Below, piece after piece: positions 26,342 to 34,600 of a stretch of 64,000 nt of DNA. Under the pieces are notes generated by a model that made no database searches, had not been told where the DNA came from, and saw only the letters and a program-made list of their open reading frames with translations. This stretch comes from Sulfotelmatobacter sp963788225 (GTDB lineage: Bacteria; Acidobacteriota; Terriglobia; Terriglobales; Acidobacteriaceae). The stretch's first letter is position 1; each line of letters starts with the position of its first letter. Location of the stretch: positions 372,001 through 436,000 of the forward strand of contig CAWBGI010000001.1 in the NCBI GenBank assembly GCA_963788225.1, given 5' to 3'. Both the position numbers and the translations under genes were made by a program.

Positions 26342-26977
26342 GTGAGCCAAGCCGATCTTTCAATTCACGGGCAGGTGTCGCGAACCGGCGCGACGGAGAT
26401 CATGACCGCGCCCGCATTCTCGGTCCCCGCCAAGAAAATGGCGATGTGGCTGTTCATCATCGCAGATAGCGCCACCTTCGCGGGATGTCTGGTCGCCTAC
26501 GGATTTATTCGCAACGGCACTCCCGATTGGCCCAGACCGTTTCACGGCATCTTCAATGTTGCAGCCATGACGCTGATCCTGCTGACCAGCAGCTTGACCA
26601 TGCTCATTGGCGTGCGCGCAGCCCAAATGGGCAACAAGGCCAAAGCCTTCCAGTGGACCATGATCACCGCGGCTCTGGGAATCCTCTTCGCCGTATTGCA
26701 CATTCGAGAATGGCTGGGAATGATCGGCGAAGGCGCAACGCTCTTCCACAATCCCTGGGGCACGCCTTTATTCAGTTCGACGTTTTTCAGCATCACCGGC
26801 CTACACCTGTTGCACGTAACCGGCGGCGTGATCGCTCTGATCGCCGTCGCACTTCGCTACCAGGGCGGACGTTACAACGCCGACGATCTCGAGGTTACCG
26901 GCCTCTATTGGCATTTCGTGGATTTGGTTTGGATGTTCGTAGTGCCGTTCATCTATCTTTTGAATTTGGCTCACTGA
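26342..26977 (+). CDS. Cytochrome c oxidase subunit III, second copy
   Basis: GTG start behind a strong AGGAGGCAAC. 211 residues with five hydrophobic segments; typical motifs are SSTFFSITGLHLLHVTGG and GLYWHFVDLVWMFVVPFIYL. It lies between the first subunit III gene and subunit IV in one operon. It is closer to the canonical caa3 subunit III C-terminus than the first copy. Whether both are in one complex, or are alternative forms, cannot be decided here. Confidence 0.9.
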   Translation: MSQADLSIHGQVSRTGATEIMTAPAFSVPAKKMAMWLFIIADSATFAGCLVAYGFIRNGTPDWPRPFHGIFNVAAMTLILLTSSLTMLIGVRAAQMGNKAKAFQWTMITAALGILFAVLHIREWLGMIGEGATLFHNPWGTPLFSSTFFSITGLHLLHVTGGVIALIAVALRYQGGRYNADDLEVTGLYWHFVDLVWMFVVPFIYLLNLAH

Positions 26978-27004
26978 GATGAAAACAAACAGGAGCGAAT
27001 CACG

Positions 27005-27310
27005 ATGACTACCGCAGCCGAAGACAAGGGAATGGGAAAAGACCTGATCGTCTATGTTTGCATCCTGGCCCTGGCCGGGATCCAGTTCCTCATTGCCTAT
27101 CAAAATATCAGCGCATCTCAGATGTTCGTGCGCATGCTGATCGTCGCCGCCATCGAGGCTGCGTTGGCGCTTCTATTTTTCATGCATTTGTGGGAGAATC
27201 GCGGGCTGAAGTGGTTTGTCTTGATTTTCACGGTTGCCGTGATCCTCGGCATGCAATACGGATGGACGGACAGCTACCGGCTATTGGACGGCGTGAAGTG
27301 GGCGCACTAA
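27005..27310 (+). CDS. Cytochrome c oxidase subunit IV-like protein
   Basis: 101 residues with three hydrophobic helices (DLIVYVCILALAGIQFLI, MLIVAAIEAALALLFFMHLW, FVLIFTVAVILGMQY). The second helix has the LLFFMHLWEN pattern typical of the small prokaryotic COX4 subunit. It closes the ordered set II-I-III-III-IV. The function of subunit IV is structural and supports assembly. AGGAGCGAATCACG precedes ATG. Confidence 0.88.
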   Translation: MTTAAEDKGMGKDLIVYVCILALAGIQFLIAYQNISASQMFVRMLIVAAIEAALALLFFMHLWENRGLKWFVLIFTVAVILGMQYGWTDSYRLLDGVKWAH

Positions 27311-27324
27311 CTCAGGTTTCATCC

Positions 27325-27639
27325 ATGAAGTCTTCAAGATCACTCTGGATTCTCGGTATCGTGCTGGTGGGATTGATCATCCTGCTGGCGCCACTGCCGG
27401 CCTTCTCCCAGAGCTGCGCTTTGTGCTACACCCAGGCCGCACAGTCGGGCTCGCGCATGATTCAGGCCTTGAAGAGCGGCATCCTCATCCTCATCGCCCC
27501 TCCCACCTTCATGAGCATCGGCATGATCGTCGTCTGCTATCGCAAACGCAATCAAACTCGAGATATTGATAGCGGCGAACCCGACCCCGAATGGAAGTCC
27601 GACGATCCCTCCGGCGACACCCGATCACAAGGTCACTAG
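27325..27639 (+). CDS. Small membrane protein at the end of the oxidase operon (104 aa)
   Basis: The ATG at 27325 lies 14 bp after subunit IV. Two hydrophobic helices (residues 7-26 and 50-72) flank a short loop with CALCYTQAAQSGSRMIQALK. The CALC pair and the conserved-looking loop suggest a metal- or heme-related assembly role, but I do not recognise a named family. The C-terminus is polar and acidic. It is the last gene before the left end of the mobile element. Confidence 0.75.
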   Translation: MKSSRSLWILGIVLVGLIILLAPLPAFSQSCALCYTQAAQSGSRMIQALKSGILILIAPPTFMSIGMIVVCYRKRNQTRDIDSGEPDPEWKSDDPSGDTRSQGH

Positions 27640-27672
27640 GCTGCCGGCGAGATTCTTTGTCACTGAAAAACC

Positions 27673-27719
27673 TGGTGAGCGCGGAAGGATTCGAACCTTC
27701 GACCCATGCCTTAAAAGGG
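27673..27719 (-). other. tRNA-Lys 3' fragment, left attachment site (att) of the mobile element
   Basis: The 47 bases equal the 3' end of the tRNA-Lys at 47229-47275 with four differences. They include the anticodon loop half, variable loop, T arm, acceptor 3' strand and CCA, in the same orientation. Twenty bases, CGACCCATGCCTTAAAAGGG, are identical. The T stem differs by paired changes (GAAGG/CCTTC against GCAGG/CCTGC). Bases 27642-27672 (CTGCCGGCGAGATTCT and so on) look like the 3' end of an integrase gene, matching CTGCCGGCGAAATTCT at 47103. The next 390 bases up to the promoter at 28112 contain no gene. Confidence 0.8.
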
Positions 27720-28111
27720 ACGCCAACACAATTACACACAACAACTTGCACGTCCAGCTTACTCCATGCACGACACAGCAAAATCAATGAGATGCCAACA
27801 AGACATCGGTCTGGGTGCCCGGAGGGTGCCCGGAATCTGGTCTCTCGAACAATGTCACTTTGGTTAGCTGGATCCTTTGTAACGCGAAGGAATCCCCGGT
27901 TCGCCGAACCCATCCAGCATCCGGTTTTTTCAGGGCTACATTGCTGTAGTTTCTTAAGTGACTCCATGTGGCCGCCTATTATAAGTCCTTGAGAAAACGT
28001 GAGAGACATGCGAACCGTGGGGTTGAATTCGTGGGTTAAAAACAGGCGCAGAAAGCCCCGCAACCAAGCGGTTTCACCTCGACATTGGCGAACAAGCTCC
28101 TCATCTGACCA

Positions 28112-28151
28112 TTGTCAGCTATTACCACATTTGTGGTATATTGCTACCACA
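28112..28151 (+). promoter_or_regulatory. Promoter and palindromic operator of the nucleotidyltransferase gene
   Basis: TTGTCA (28112) and TATATT (28137) form -35 and -10 elements with 19-bp spacing. Between and over them lies TACCACATTTGTGGTA (28123-28138), a palindrome, with another half site TACCACA at 28145. Transcription would begin within a few bases of the ATG at 28152, so the mRNA is probably leaderless. The winged-helix protein encoded next is the obvious candidate to bind here. Confidence 0.6.
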
Positions 28152-28730
28152 ATGTTTGACCTTCGCTCTAAGGCGCGCCAGCAACTGCTGGCTTATTACT
28201 TCATAAACCCGACGGCCCGTCACCACTTGCGGGATTTGGCGGAGCGGCTGAGCATCGATCCCTCGAACCTGTCGAAAGAGCTCGGACGCCTGGAGCGCGA
28301 TGGTCTATTTCGGTCGGAAGTGATTGGCCGCCAAAAATATTTTCAACTGAATAGGGAGTATCCTCTTTTTGGTGAGGTGCGCAAGATCGTGGCGAAAACC
28401 ATTGGTGCGGCGCCCCTGATCGCGCAATCCCTCAAGAGAATTGAGGGAATAGACGAGGCTTACCTGTACGGGTCGTTTGCAAGCAATCAGCAGGACGCTG
28501 CCAGCGATATAGACGTGCTCGTGATTGGCGCCCCTCGCGAGGAAGCCTTAGCGCATGTCATACGAAGGCTTGAGCGCCAACCCGGGCGCGAAATCAACTA
28601 CACCGTCCTAACGCCGAAGGAATTCGCCTCGCGCCGTACTCGAAAAGATGCCTTTCTGGAAAACGTCTGGCACAATAAGCGTACTCCGCTCGTAGGTTCG
28701 AATGAAGAAACTAAAGCCGCACACCGTTGA
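28152..28730 (+). CDS. Winged-helix / minimal nucleotidyltransferase fusion (MNT antitoxin-like)
   Basis: 192 residues. Residues 1-70 form an ArsR-like winged helix (HHLRDLAERLSIDPSNLSKE). Residues about 95-190 form a minimal DNA-polymerase-beta-type nucleotidyltransferase with YGSFA at 106-110 and DID at 119-121, the metal-binding signature. In MNT-HEPN toxin-antitoxin pairs the nucleotidyltransferase silences the HEPN toxin by modifying it. The next frame overlaps by 29 bp and encodes such a HEPN domain, but it is broken. I start at the ATG at 28152 because of the promoter next to it; the frame runs open further upstream. Confidence 0.85.
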   Translation: MFDLRSKARQQLLAYYFINPTARHHLRDLAERLSIDPSNLSKELGRLERDGLFRSEVIGRQKYFQLNREYPLFGEVRKIVAKTIGAAPLIAQSLKRIEGIDEAYLYGSFASNQQDAASDIDVLVIGAPREEALAHVIRRLERQPGREINYTVLTPKEFASRRTRKDAFLENVWHNKRTPLVGSNEETKAAHR

Positions 28731-29030
28731 CTGGGTGCAGATTGAACGCTTTCTCACGAGCGCGGACAAGAAGCCCGCCTCTGCTCACAAAATTCTCGCG
28801 TTTGACGAGTAGGCTTGCCTTCGGCAAGCCTACGAAGCAATGCTCAAGGCTTCCCTTGGGTTCATGTTCAGCTATGGATTCCGTGCGAGAAGTCAGCCTG
28901 GCCACCACACCGCCATCATCGATTTCGCGCGGTCGCGCATCGACAAGAAACATGCTGGTCTGCTGGTCGTCTTTGATCGTCTCCGCCGGAGGCGCAACAC
29001 AGCCCTTTACGATGACACCGGATTTGTTTC
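28702..29030 (+). pseudogene. HEPN-domain protein (toxin partner), inactivated
   Basis: ATG at 28702 overlaps the nucleotidyltransferase gene. It reads MKKLKPHTVDWVQIERFL and on to KILAFDE, then meets TAG at 28810, and continues in the same frame as ACLRQAYEAMLKASLGFMFS and, later, RRRRNTALYDDTGF. The RNxxxYD part is the HEPN active-site region of this family. The expected codon at the stop is Glu (GAG). The 3' end runs into an IS110-like remnant near 29025, so the last helix is lost. A palindrome covers the stop codon. Confidence 0.75.
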
Positions 29031-29113
29031 TCACCACCTTGCCCGCGCGGTCTACTCCGTGAGCTTGAAATATCTGCTTGGCAATACCCGGTCCGACGAT
29101 CACTATCTTCATC
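29022..29113 (-). mobile_element. IS110-family transposase N-terminal remnant
   Basis: On the minus strand from ATG at 29113 the frame reads MKIVIVGPGIAKQIFQAHGV then DRAGKVVRNK. This matches the usual IS110 opening (GIDLAKxxFQxHGVDxxGKVV). The DEDD catalytic Asp is replaced (GPGIAK rather than GIDLAK) and the sequence ends where the HEPN coding sequence begins. It is only about 90 bp long, a degenerate stub. The 195 bases that follow up to 29308 hold no gene. Confidence 0.55.
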
Positions 29114-29308
29114 GCGAAGCACCTCCGGGGACTGACATTACGATCATCCAAGATCGGTCCATTCCATTAGGTCAGACGGGTGTACGACGTGGAAAGCTGG
29201 ATTGCGGCCCGGCAAACCTGTGCACATTCTAGTCGGCAAGAATTAAGACCCTACTTCAAGTTGCAGTCTGATCGGGCTGATTGTCAGGCGTGAGACTTAA
29301 CTCGGCCC

Positions 29309-30619
29309 TTACGGCGTTGCAGCCAACTCCAGTGCCTTCTCCAAAACGACATCCCTTCCGTTCTTTAGGGCGTCGATCGAAGTTCGCACCTCGATGTCTG
29401 GCTTGATGCCGACTCCTTCGAATTCGGAGCCATCGGGGAAGTACTGGCGTTTTACCGCAATCGTGAGCCTCATTCCGTTATGGAACTCGTAAGTATACGG
29501 GAGACCGGAACTGCCCTCTGTGGTTTCGCCGATGAGAGTGCCGCGGCCGCTGTCCTTGAAGGGTTCGACCAGTTCTTCGCAAGCGGAGACGCAGCCACCG
29601 TCCACAAGGAGGATCAAGCGACCGCGGAACGCGTCAGGACTGGGAGCTACGACTCCGCCGCCCCAGGTCACCGGCACACTGCACATGTGATCGTCCGCCG
29701 AGTACTTACAGTCGCGAAGCGACTCTGGCAGCATGGTCGCATTCCGCTCGCTCTCATCTTCTTTGTCCAGATCTGCCAACGCAAAACGGGCAGTCGTGGA
29801 CTCTTTCCAATCATGGTAGGGGCGGTTCATGAGCGCTTTGATGAGCAGTTTGGGCGGAATCCCGCCGCCATTGTTTCTCACATCGATAATCAGGCTCTTA
29901 GCATCGTGAAACTGTTTGAGATATTCCAGAGCTCGCTGTTCAAACGGAGGATGGAAGAATGCGGGGATGCGGATATAGGCCGTTACCCCTGGCTTGAGCC
30001 AGCGACCGCTCGTTTTCTGCTCTGGTTCTTTGAGCCTCTCACGATTGATGGTGACAGTGCGGTCGCCGTCTAGGGTGAGCGCGAACTGTTCGGGAAACAG
30101 GTGAGGAAGAAGAAACAGGTTGTGGCGCTGGGCCGCGCTGCTTGACGCAGCAATGTACCGCTGCTGTTGTTGGAAGAAAGCTTCGGTCGGCGTGTTGTCG
30201 ATCCTGACGATCACATCGCCGGGTTTCAGGCTAGCCAGAAAGCTGGTCTGGACAACCCAGTATCCGTCGAGGGGCGCCGCGTAGAAGCCCAGCGGCTGCT
30301 GGTTGTTCTTGTCAAGCCATGCATCCCAGAAAAAGGTATGCCCGTTGTGAAGTTGGGCCACAAATCCCACGGTCGCCAGATCGAACTGCCGGCGGTCGTC
30401 GGTGGCCAGGACTGTTCGAACGTAGCTTTTATAGGAGACATCAAGGGTGGAATCGGATGCTGCTTTGTGAGAAGTGAAGTACAAGTTTGCCAGGGAGTAA
30501 ACCCTCGACGCCGTAAAGATGCGCTCGTCGATGCTGAGTTTCGCGTCAGCAATTGTTTGTCCCGTTGCCAGTTGGCCGAGGCAGAACAGTAGAACTACCA
30601 GGTGGAAGCCTGAACGCAC
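29309..30619 (-). CDS. Secreted S41-family peptidase (tail-specific protease-like)
   Basis: I choose the GTG at 30619, behind GAGGATGCGAGC, which opens on a signal peptide (FHLVVLLFCLGQLATGQ). The frame is open eight codons further, with a TTG. The mature part carries a PDZ-like region (LKPGDVIVRIDNTPTEAFF) and the S41 core: YIRIPAFFHP, SLIIDVRNNGGGIPPKL, and LILLVDGGCVSACEEL with the nucleophile Ser in GGCVSACE. It ends with GVGIKPDIEV, typical of C-terminal processing proteases. It is cargo of the putative element. Its substrate is unknown. It is probably periplasmic or extracellular. Confidence 0.85.
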   Translation of the reverse strand: MRSGFHLVVLLFCLGQLATGQTIADAKLSIDERIFTASRVYSLANLYFTSHKAASDSTLDVSYKSYVRTVLATDDRRQFDLATVGFVAQLHNGHTFFWDAWLDKNNQQPLGFYAAPLDGYWVVQTSFLASLKPGDVIVRIDNTPTEAFFQQQQRYIAASSSAAQRHNLFLLPHLFPEQFALTLDGDRTVTINRERLKEPEQKTSGRWLKPGVTAYIRIPAFFHPPFEQRALEYLKQFHDAKSLIIDVRNNGGGIPPKLLIKALMNRPYHDWKESTTARFALADLDKEDESERNATMLPESLRDCKYSADDHMCSVPVTWGGGVVAPSPDAFRGRLILLVDGGCVSACEELVEPFKDSGRGTLIGETTEGSSGLPYTYEFHNGMRLTIAVKRQYFPDGSEFEGVGIKPDIEVRTSIDALKNGRDVVLEKALELAATP

Positions 30620-30744
30620 GCTCGCATCCTCAAAATACTTCAATAATACGTGGCCCCAAAGTGCGCGCGCGCCCGGTTGGACTGCTTGCCATGATCCTCC
30701 TGGACAATCATTATATCGGCGTAATCGGAGCGCTCAAAAGATTC

Positions 30745-31599
30745 TTATTGCGCCGTGCCACCCTTGGAAAGCGGCCGTCCTTGGGCTGCAATCTTCTGTA
30801 GGACTCGCTTGGCTTCCCTTCTGACCGGATAGTCGCCGCCACCTCCTTCTGCCTGACCGGGAATCTCGAAGGAGTCGTGCTCTGCCAATTCTGTGAGATC
30901 GGAGACGAAAGACGCCCGATCATCAATGCGCTCGATGGCTTGGATCGCGGCGATTCGAAGCAGGAACTCTTTGTCCTGCACGCCAGATTGGATCAGTTCG
31001 ATGACCTTTGCATGGGACGCGGGATCATTCTGTCTCAGGAGAAGCGTAACGGCCATCGCCAATGACTCTGATCGAACCATGGGATCTGAGCTGCTACGAA
31101 GCTGGTCCAGCACCGCATCGAGCGCCTTCTGACCGTATTTCAGCAGGCCCTGCTCTGCCAAGCCACCTGTAGTGATTGCACCCACGAGGGGCGGTATTGA
31201 CCGCTCATCGTTCAAGGACGCGACAATGTCTATCAGCGAGGCATAGTGCTGCGAATCGGCATCGTTGTATGTTCCCGGTGCCGTATTTTCGTCCATGAAG
31301 ATGCCATTCTCTGTGGTCAGCAACGTGATCAGCGCGATGGTTGTGCCTTCCACCTGATCTGGATGCCGCTTGAAGAACCCATTCAGTGCCGTCGGACAAT
31401 CTGTCCCTTGCTTTTGACCTAGCTCGTTGCTCGCCAATTTGCAAAGGTCACGAAGCGCCGCCTCTCGCTCGGCCAATTGCCTTTTCTCCATCCGACTAAG
31501 AATGCCGGACACCTGGCTATTCGCAGGCACGGAACCCTGAGCATACGCCGTTACGCATGTTCCGGTAGCTAAAACGAGCATTAGTAGAGTGCTTCGCAT
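30745..31599 (-). CDS. Secreted HEAT-repeat-like protein (284 aa)
   Basis: The ATG at 31599 has GAGGGAAG six bases upstream and opens a signal peptide (TLLMLVLATGTCVTAYAQ). The rest is helical with repeating units such as LLKYGQKALDAVLDQLRSS, SESLAMAVTLLLRQ, and EFLLRIAAIQAIERID, which fit HEAT or armadillo-type scaffolds. No catalytic motif is seen. It lies between the S41 peptidase and the giant protein on the same strand, 102 bp before the former, so the three may form one secreted system. Function unknown. Confidence 0.75.
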   Translation of the reverse strand: MRSTLLMLVLATGTCVTAYAQGSVPANSQVSGILSRMEKRQLAEREAALRDLCKLASNELGQKQGTDCPTALNGFFKRHPDQVEGTTIALITLLTTENGIFMDENTAPGTYNDADSQHYASLIDIVASLNDERSIPPLVGAITTGGLAEQGLLKYGQKALDAVLDQLRSSSDPMVRSESLAMAVTLLLRQNDPASHAKVIELIQSGVQDKEFLLRIAAIQAIERIDDRASFVSDLTELAEHDSFEIPGQAEGGGGDYPVRREAKRVLQKIAAQGRPLSKGGTAQ

Positions 31600-31616
31600 T
31601 CTTCCCTCACTGTTAA

Positions 31617-34600
31617 TCATTGAACGTATTTGCCGATGTCGTGTTTCTGCCAGTCTGCATGTACGCAAACCTTCGCGCAACCTAGACTTGGAGGCTCGCG
31701 GTAGTCGGCCTTTGCTCCGGTTTTGGTTACAGAACTGCCCGCCTGGATCCACATGTTTTGCCAATCCGTCGTTGAATTAGCAGAAAGATCCACTGCATCG
31801 CCAAACATATGCCGACTTGTCTTTGGAGCAGTACTTCCGCACGCGACGTTCTGCGTCGGGTCGCGGTAGCCACTTGTGATCTTTCTGCTGCCGACGCCAC
31901 CCAATAGTTGCACCCAATAATCGAGCCCGTACTCACTGCTTACCGACACAACAAGCGGCTCCTTGATCAACGCGTATGTGAACTCGGGCTTAAAGCCTTG
32001 ACTCCGACAGGAAACATTGAGTTGACCAAACTGGAAGTTAACCGAATGAGCAGAATTTGTCGTTTGGAAGCACGTCGGCTGGAAACGCTTGCCCGTGACG
32101 ACATCGGTTATGACGTTGCTGCCCGCATACTCAGCGACCAAGTTGTCGCGAGTATCTCCGCAGATACCGGAGGCATTATTAGCTGATGGGTTGGCGGCTG
32201 CGAAATTGGAATAGGCCGGTGTGGCCGGAGTGGGAGGGTCGCAGCTCACTTGTGTGACCGGCTGCATCTGGTAGACGTTATTGGTCCACGATACTACGGG
32301 ATTTTGGCACGGAAGCTGGCTGATCACGTTGCCAGCTTGGTCGAACTGGACATACAGCCCCGGTGAAGGGCTTGCGATCACGCCGTTGTCTGAAGTCGCA
32401 ATCAGCGGTGTGTCGTTCGGCACATTGAGCAGCGGCGCACCAGAGGGCGTAAACCCGATCATGGCGCTCCCCGCAGAAGTGGAAACCGTGCCGATGAAGT
32501 TGCCGTCCTGCCGCTGGAGCACGGGCCGTACTGGCGCCTGCTGGCCGGGAGCGCTCGTCACTTGGACATTTGACGTAACCCCGGAGCCCGAGGTTGTCGC
32601 AAGGTAGAACGCGCTACTCATCGTTCCGCTATACGGATAAGTGTCAAGTTCGTAACTGGCCAGCACTCCCGTGTCGGCGTTTGTGATGAGGCTTGCGAGC
32701 GTGGACGAAGCCGAGATCGTGGAGCCAGAACCGCCGTGAGACTGGCCGTAGTTATAGTAATAACTGGATTCCGCCCACTGCCAATCTCCCAGCGAGATCT
32801 CATAGGAATCCCCGCCGGTGCCAACGCGCATCAGACGCAGATGGCTGGTTCCGGATGACGAAGAAGAGTCCCCACATGTGTCTGTGGGCGCAGCCGTTGA
32901 CACTTCATTTGTGGTTACATACTGATACGGGACGTAGGCATAGCCGTCGCCTGCGATCATGAGACTGCCAACGACCGGGGGGCTGGTCTGAGTAGAACTG
33001 CCAAGCGGTAATGGGCTGGAACATTGGTTCGCACCGCCATTGCCACTACTCGTGGTCGTCGAGTTCTCCAGCTGAATGGGGCTGAATGCCTGATTGCCGG
33101 TTGTCGGGTTAATGCCGACAATGGTTTGGCCGTCGATGGTGAAAATGGTGCCGTCGGTATGCACAACGGGCGTTGGGAGGTTGTTTCCGGAAACCGAGTT
33201 ATATGCCCAGGGCGAGACGATGCCGGTCATGCCGTCCAGCCGATAGATCGACTGCCCGGTGTTTACGACTAAGGCGCCTTGAAAGTCGGGCGTGAGGCCG
33301 CTGCACGCAACGCTAGTGCCGACGTTTGCGGTCCATGCGGTGATCCCGTTGCTGGTAATGGCCCACACGTAGCCGTCTCCCATCAGCGCGAACACATCCG
33401 CGACGCCGGTCGAACTGGGAACCGCCGGGATAATACAAGCGACCGGGGAGCCGTCCCCTGGGTTCGACCAGAGGACAGTATTCGGCGCCAACGTGCTGCC
33501 AGTGAATACGGTAACGTCCGCGGAGGCGTTTCCGGCAGTAATCGTCGTGTTGCCGGCGGCCAGGGCGTTAATGATGGGCGGATCGTCGGTGGAAAGCGTG
33601 GCGACGGCTGTGTTACTGGAAGTCCATGTCAGGCCAGTCACGGACTGGCCGCTTGAATTCAGCGCCTGAACGGATTGAGTGCTCCCGACCAGCATGTTGA
33701 TCTGGTTCGGAACGAGGGTCACCGAAGCGCCGGATCCCAAAGGCGGAGGAACGGTAAAAGTAACGGCGTTGCTCCAGACCCCGTTCTGCTCGATTTTGAC
33801 GATGCCGCTCACCGCGTTGGCCGCGACCGAGGCCGTCACCTGCGTGTTGCTCCATCCGATCACTGAGCCATTGGTGCTGCCAATCCAGACACTACCACTT
33901 CCCTGCGTGGCGCCGAAGCTAACTCCAGTAATCGTGACCACGGTACCAGCGGAACCGTTGTTTGGCGTGATGTAGGTGATCTGTGGCAGGTTGATTGTGA
34001 ACGGGACAGCGTTGCTCATGACCCCACTCTGAAGAATCATAGCGTTGCCCGTGGCGGCCCCCGCCGCAACCGTCGCGACGACCTGTCCGTCGGCCCAGCT
34101 ATCCACGATTGCCGGGATCGTGCCTAGCCAGACATTGCCGCTGCCCTGCGTGGCCCCGAAGCCTGATCCGCTGATCGTGACTTGAGTTCCGGCGAGTCCG
34201 TTGTTCGGCGAGACGCTGGTAATCGCCGCAGTGTTTATCGTGAACGGCACCGAGTTGGATGTGCCATTACTTTGCTGAATCTCTGCCACACCGGAAGTCG
34301 AACCGGTAGCCACGTTTGCGACTACCTGGCCATCACTCCAGCTCACCACGGAGCCGAGAGTACTTCCTAGCCAGACCGTACCGCCGCCCTGGGTTGCTCC
34401 GAAACCTGAACCGCTGATGGTGACTTGTGTCCCCGCCGCTCCGCTGGTTGGCGAAGCCCCGGTGAGTATAGGAGGCGCGGGCGCTAGAGGCATATTGACT
34501 GTAAGTGTTGTGCTCCCCGTGACGCCGTCGAAGGCAGCGGTAATGTTTGCGCTCCCAGTCGATGCTGGCACTACTACTGCCGGACTTCCTGGAATGTCGA

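Noticed and set aside
27566..27790. Plus-strand open frame reading GERGRIRTFDPCLKR
   Set aside because: That peptide is the usual mistranslation of a tRNA 3' end; the DNA is the att fragment.
27999..28151. N-terminal extension of the nucleotidyltransferase
   Set aside because: A good promoter and operator lie inside it, and the domain starts at the ATG at 28152.
29480..30592. Plus-strand open frames opposite the S41 peptidase
   Set aside because: The minus strand has the signal peptide and the catalytic Ser motif; these frames are shadows.
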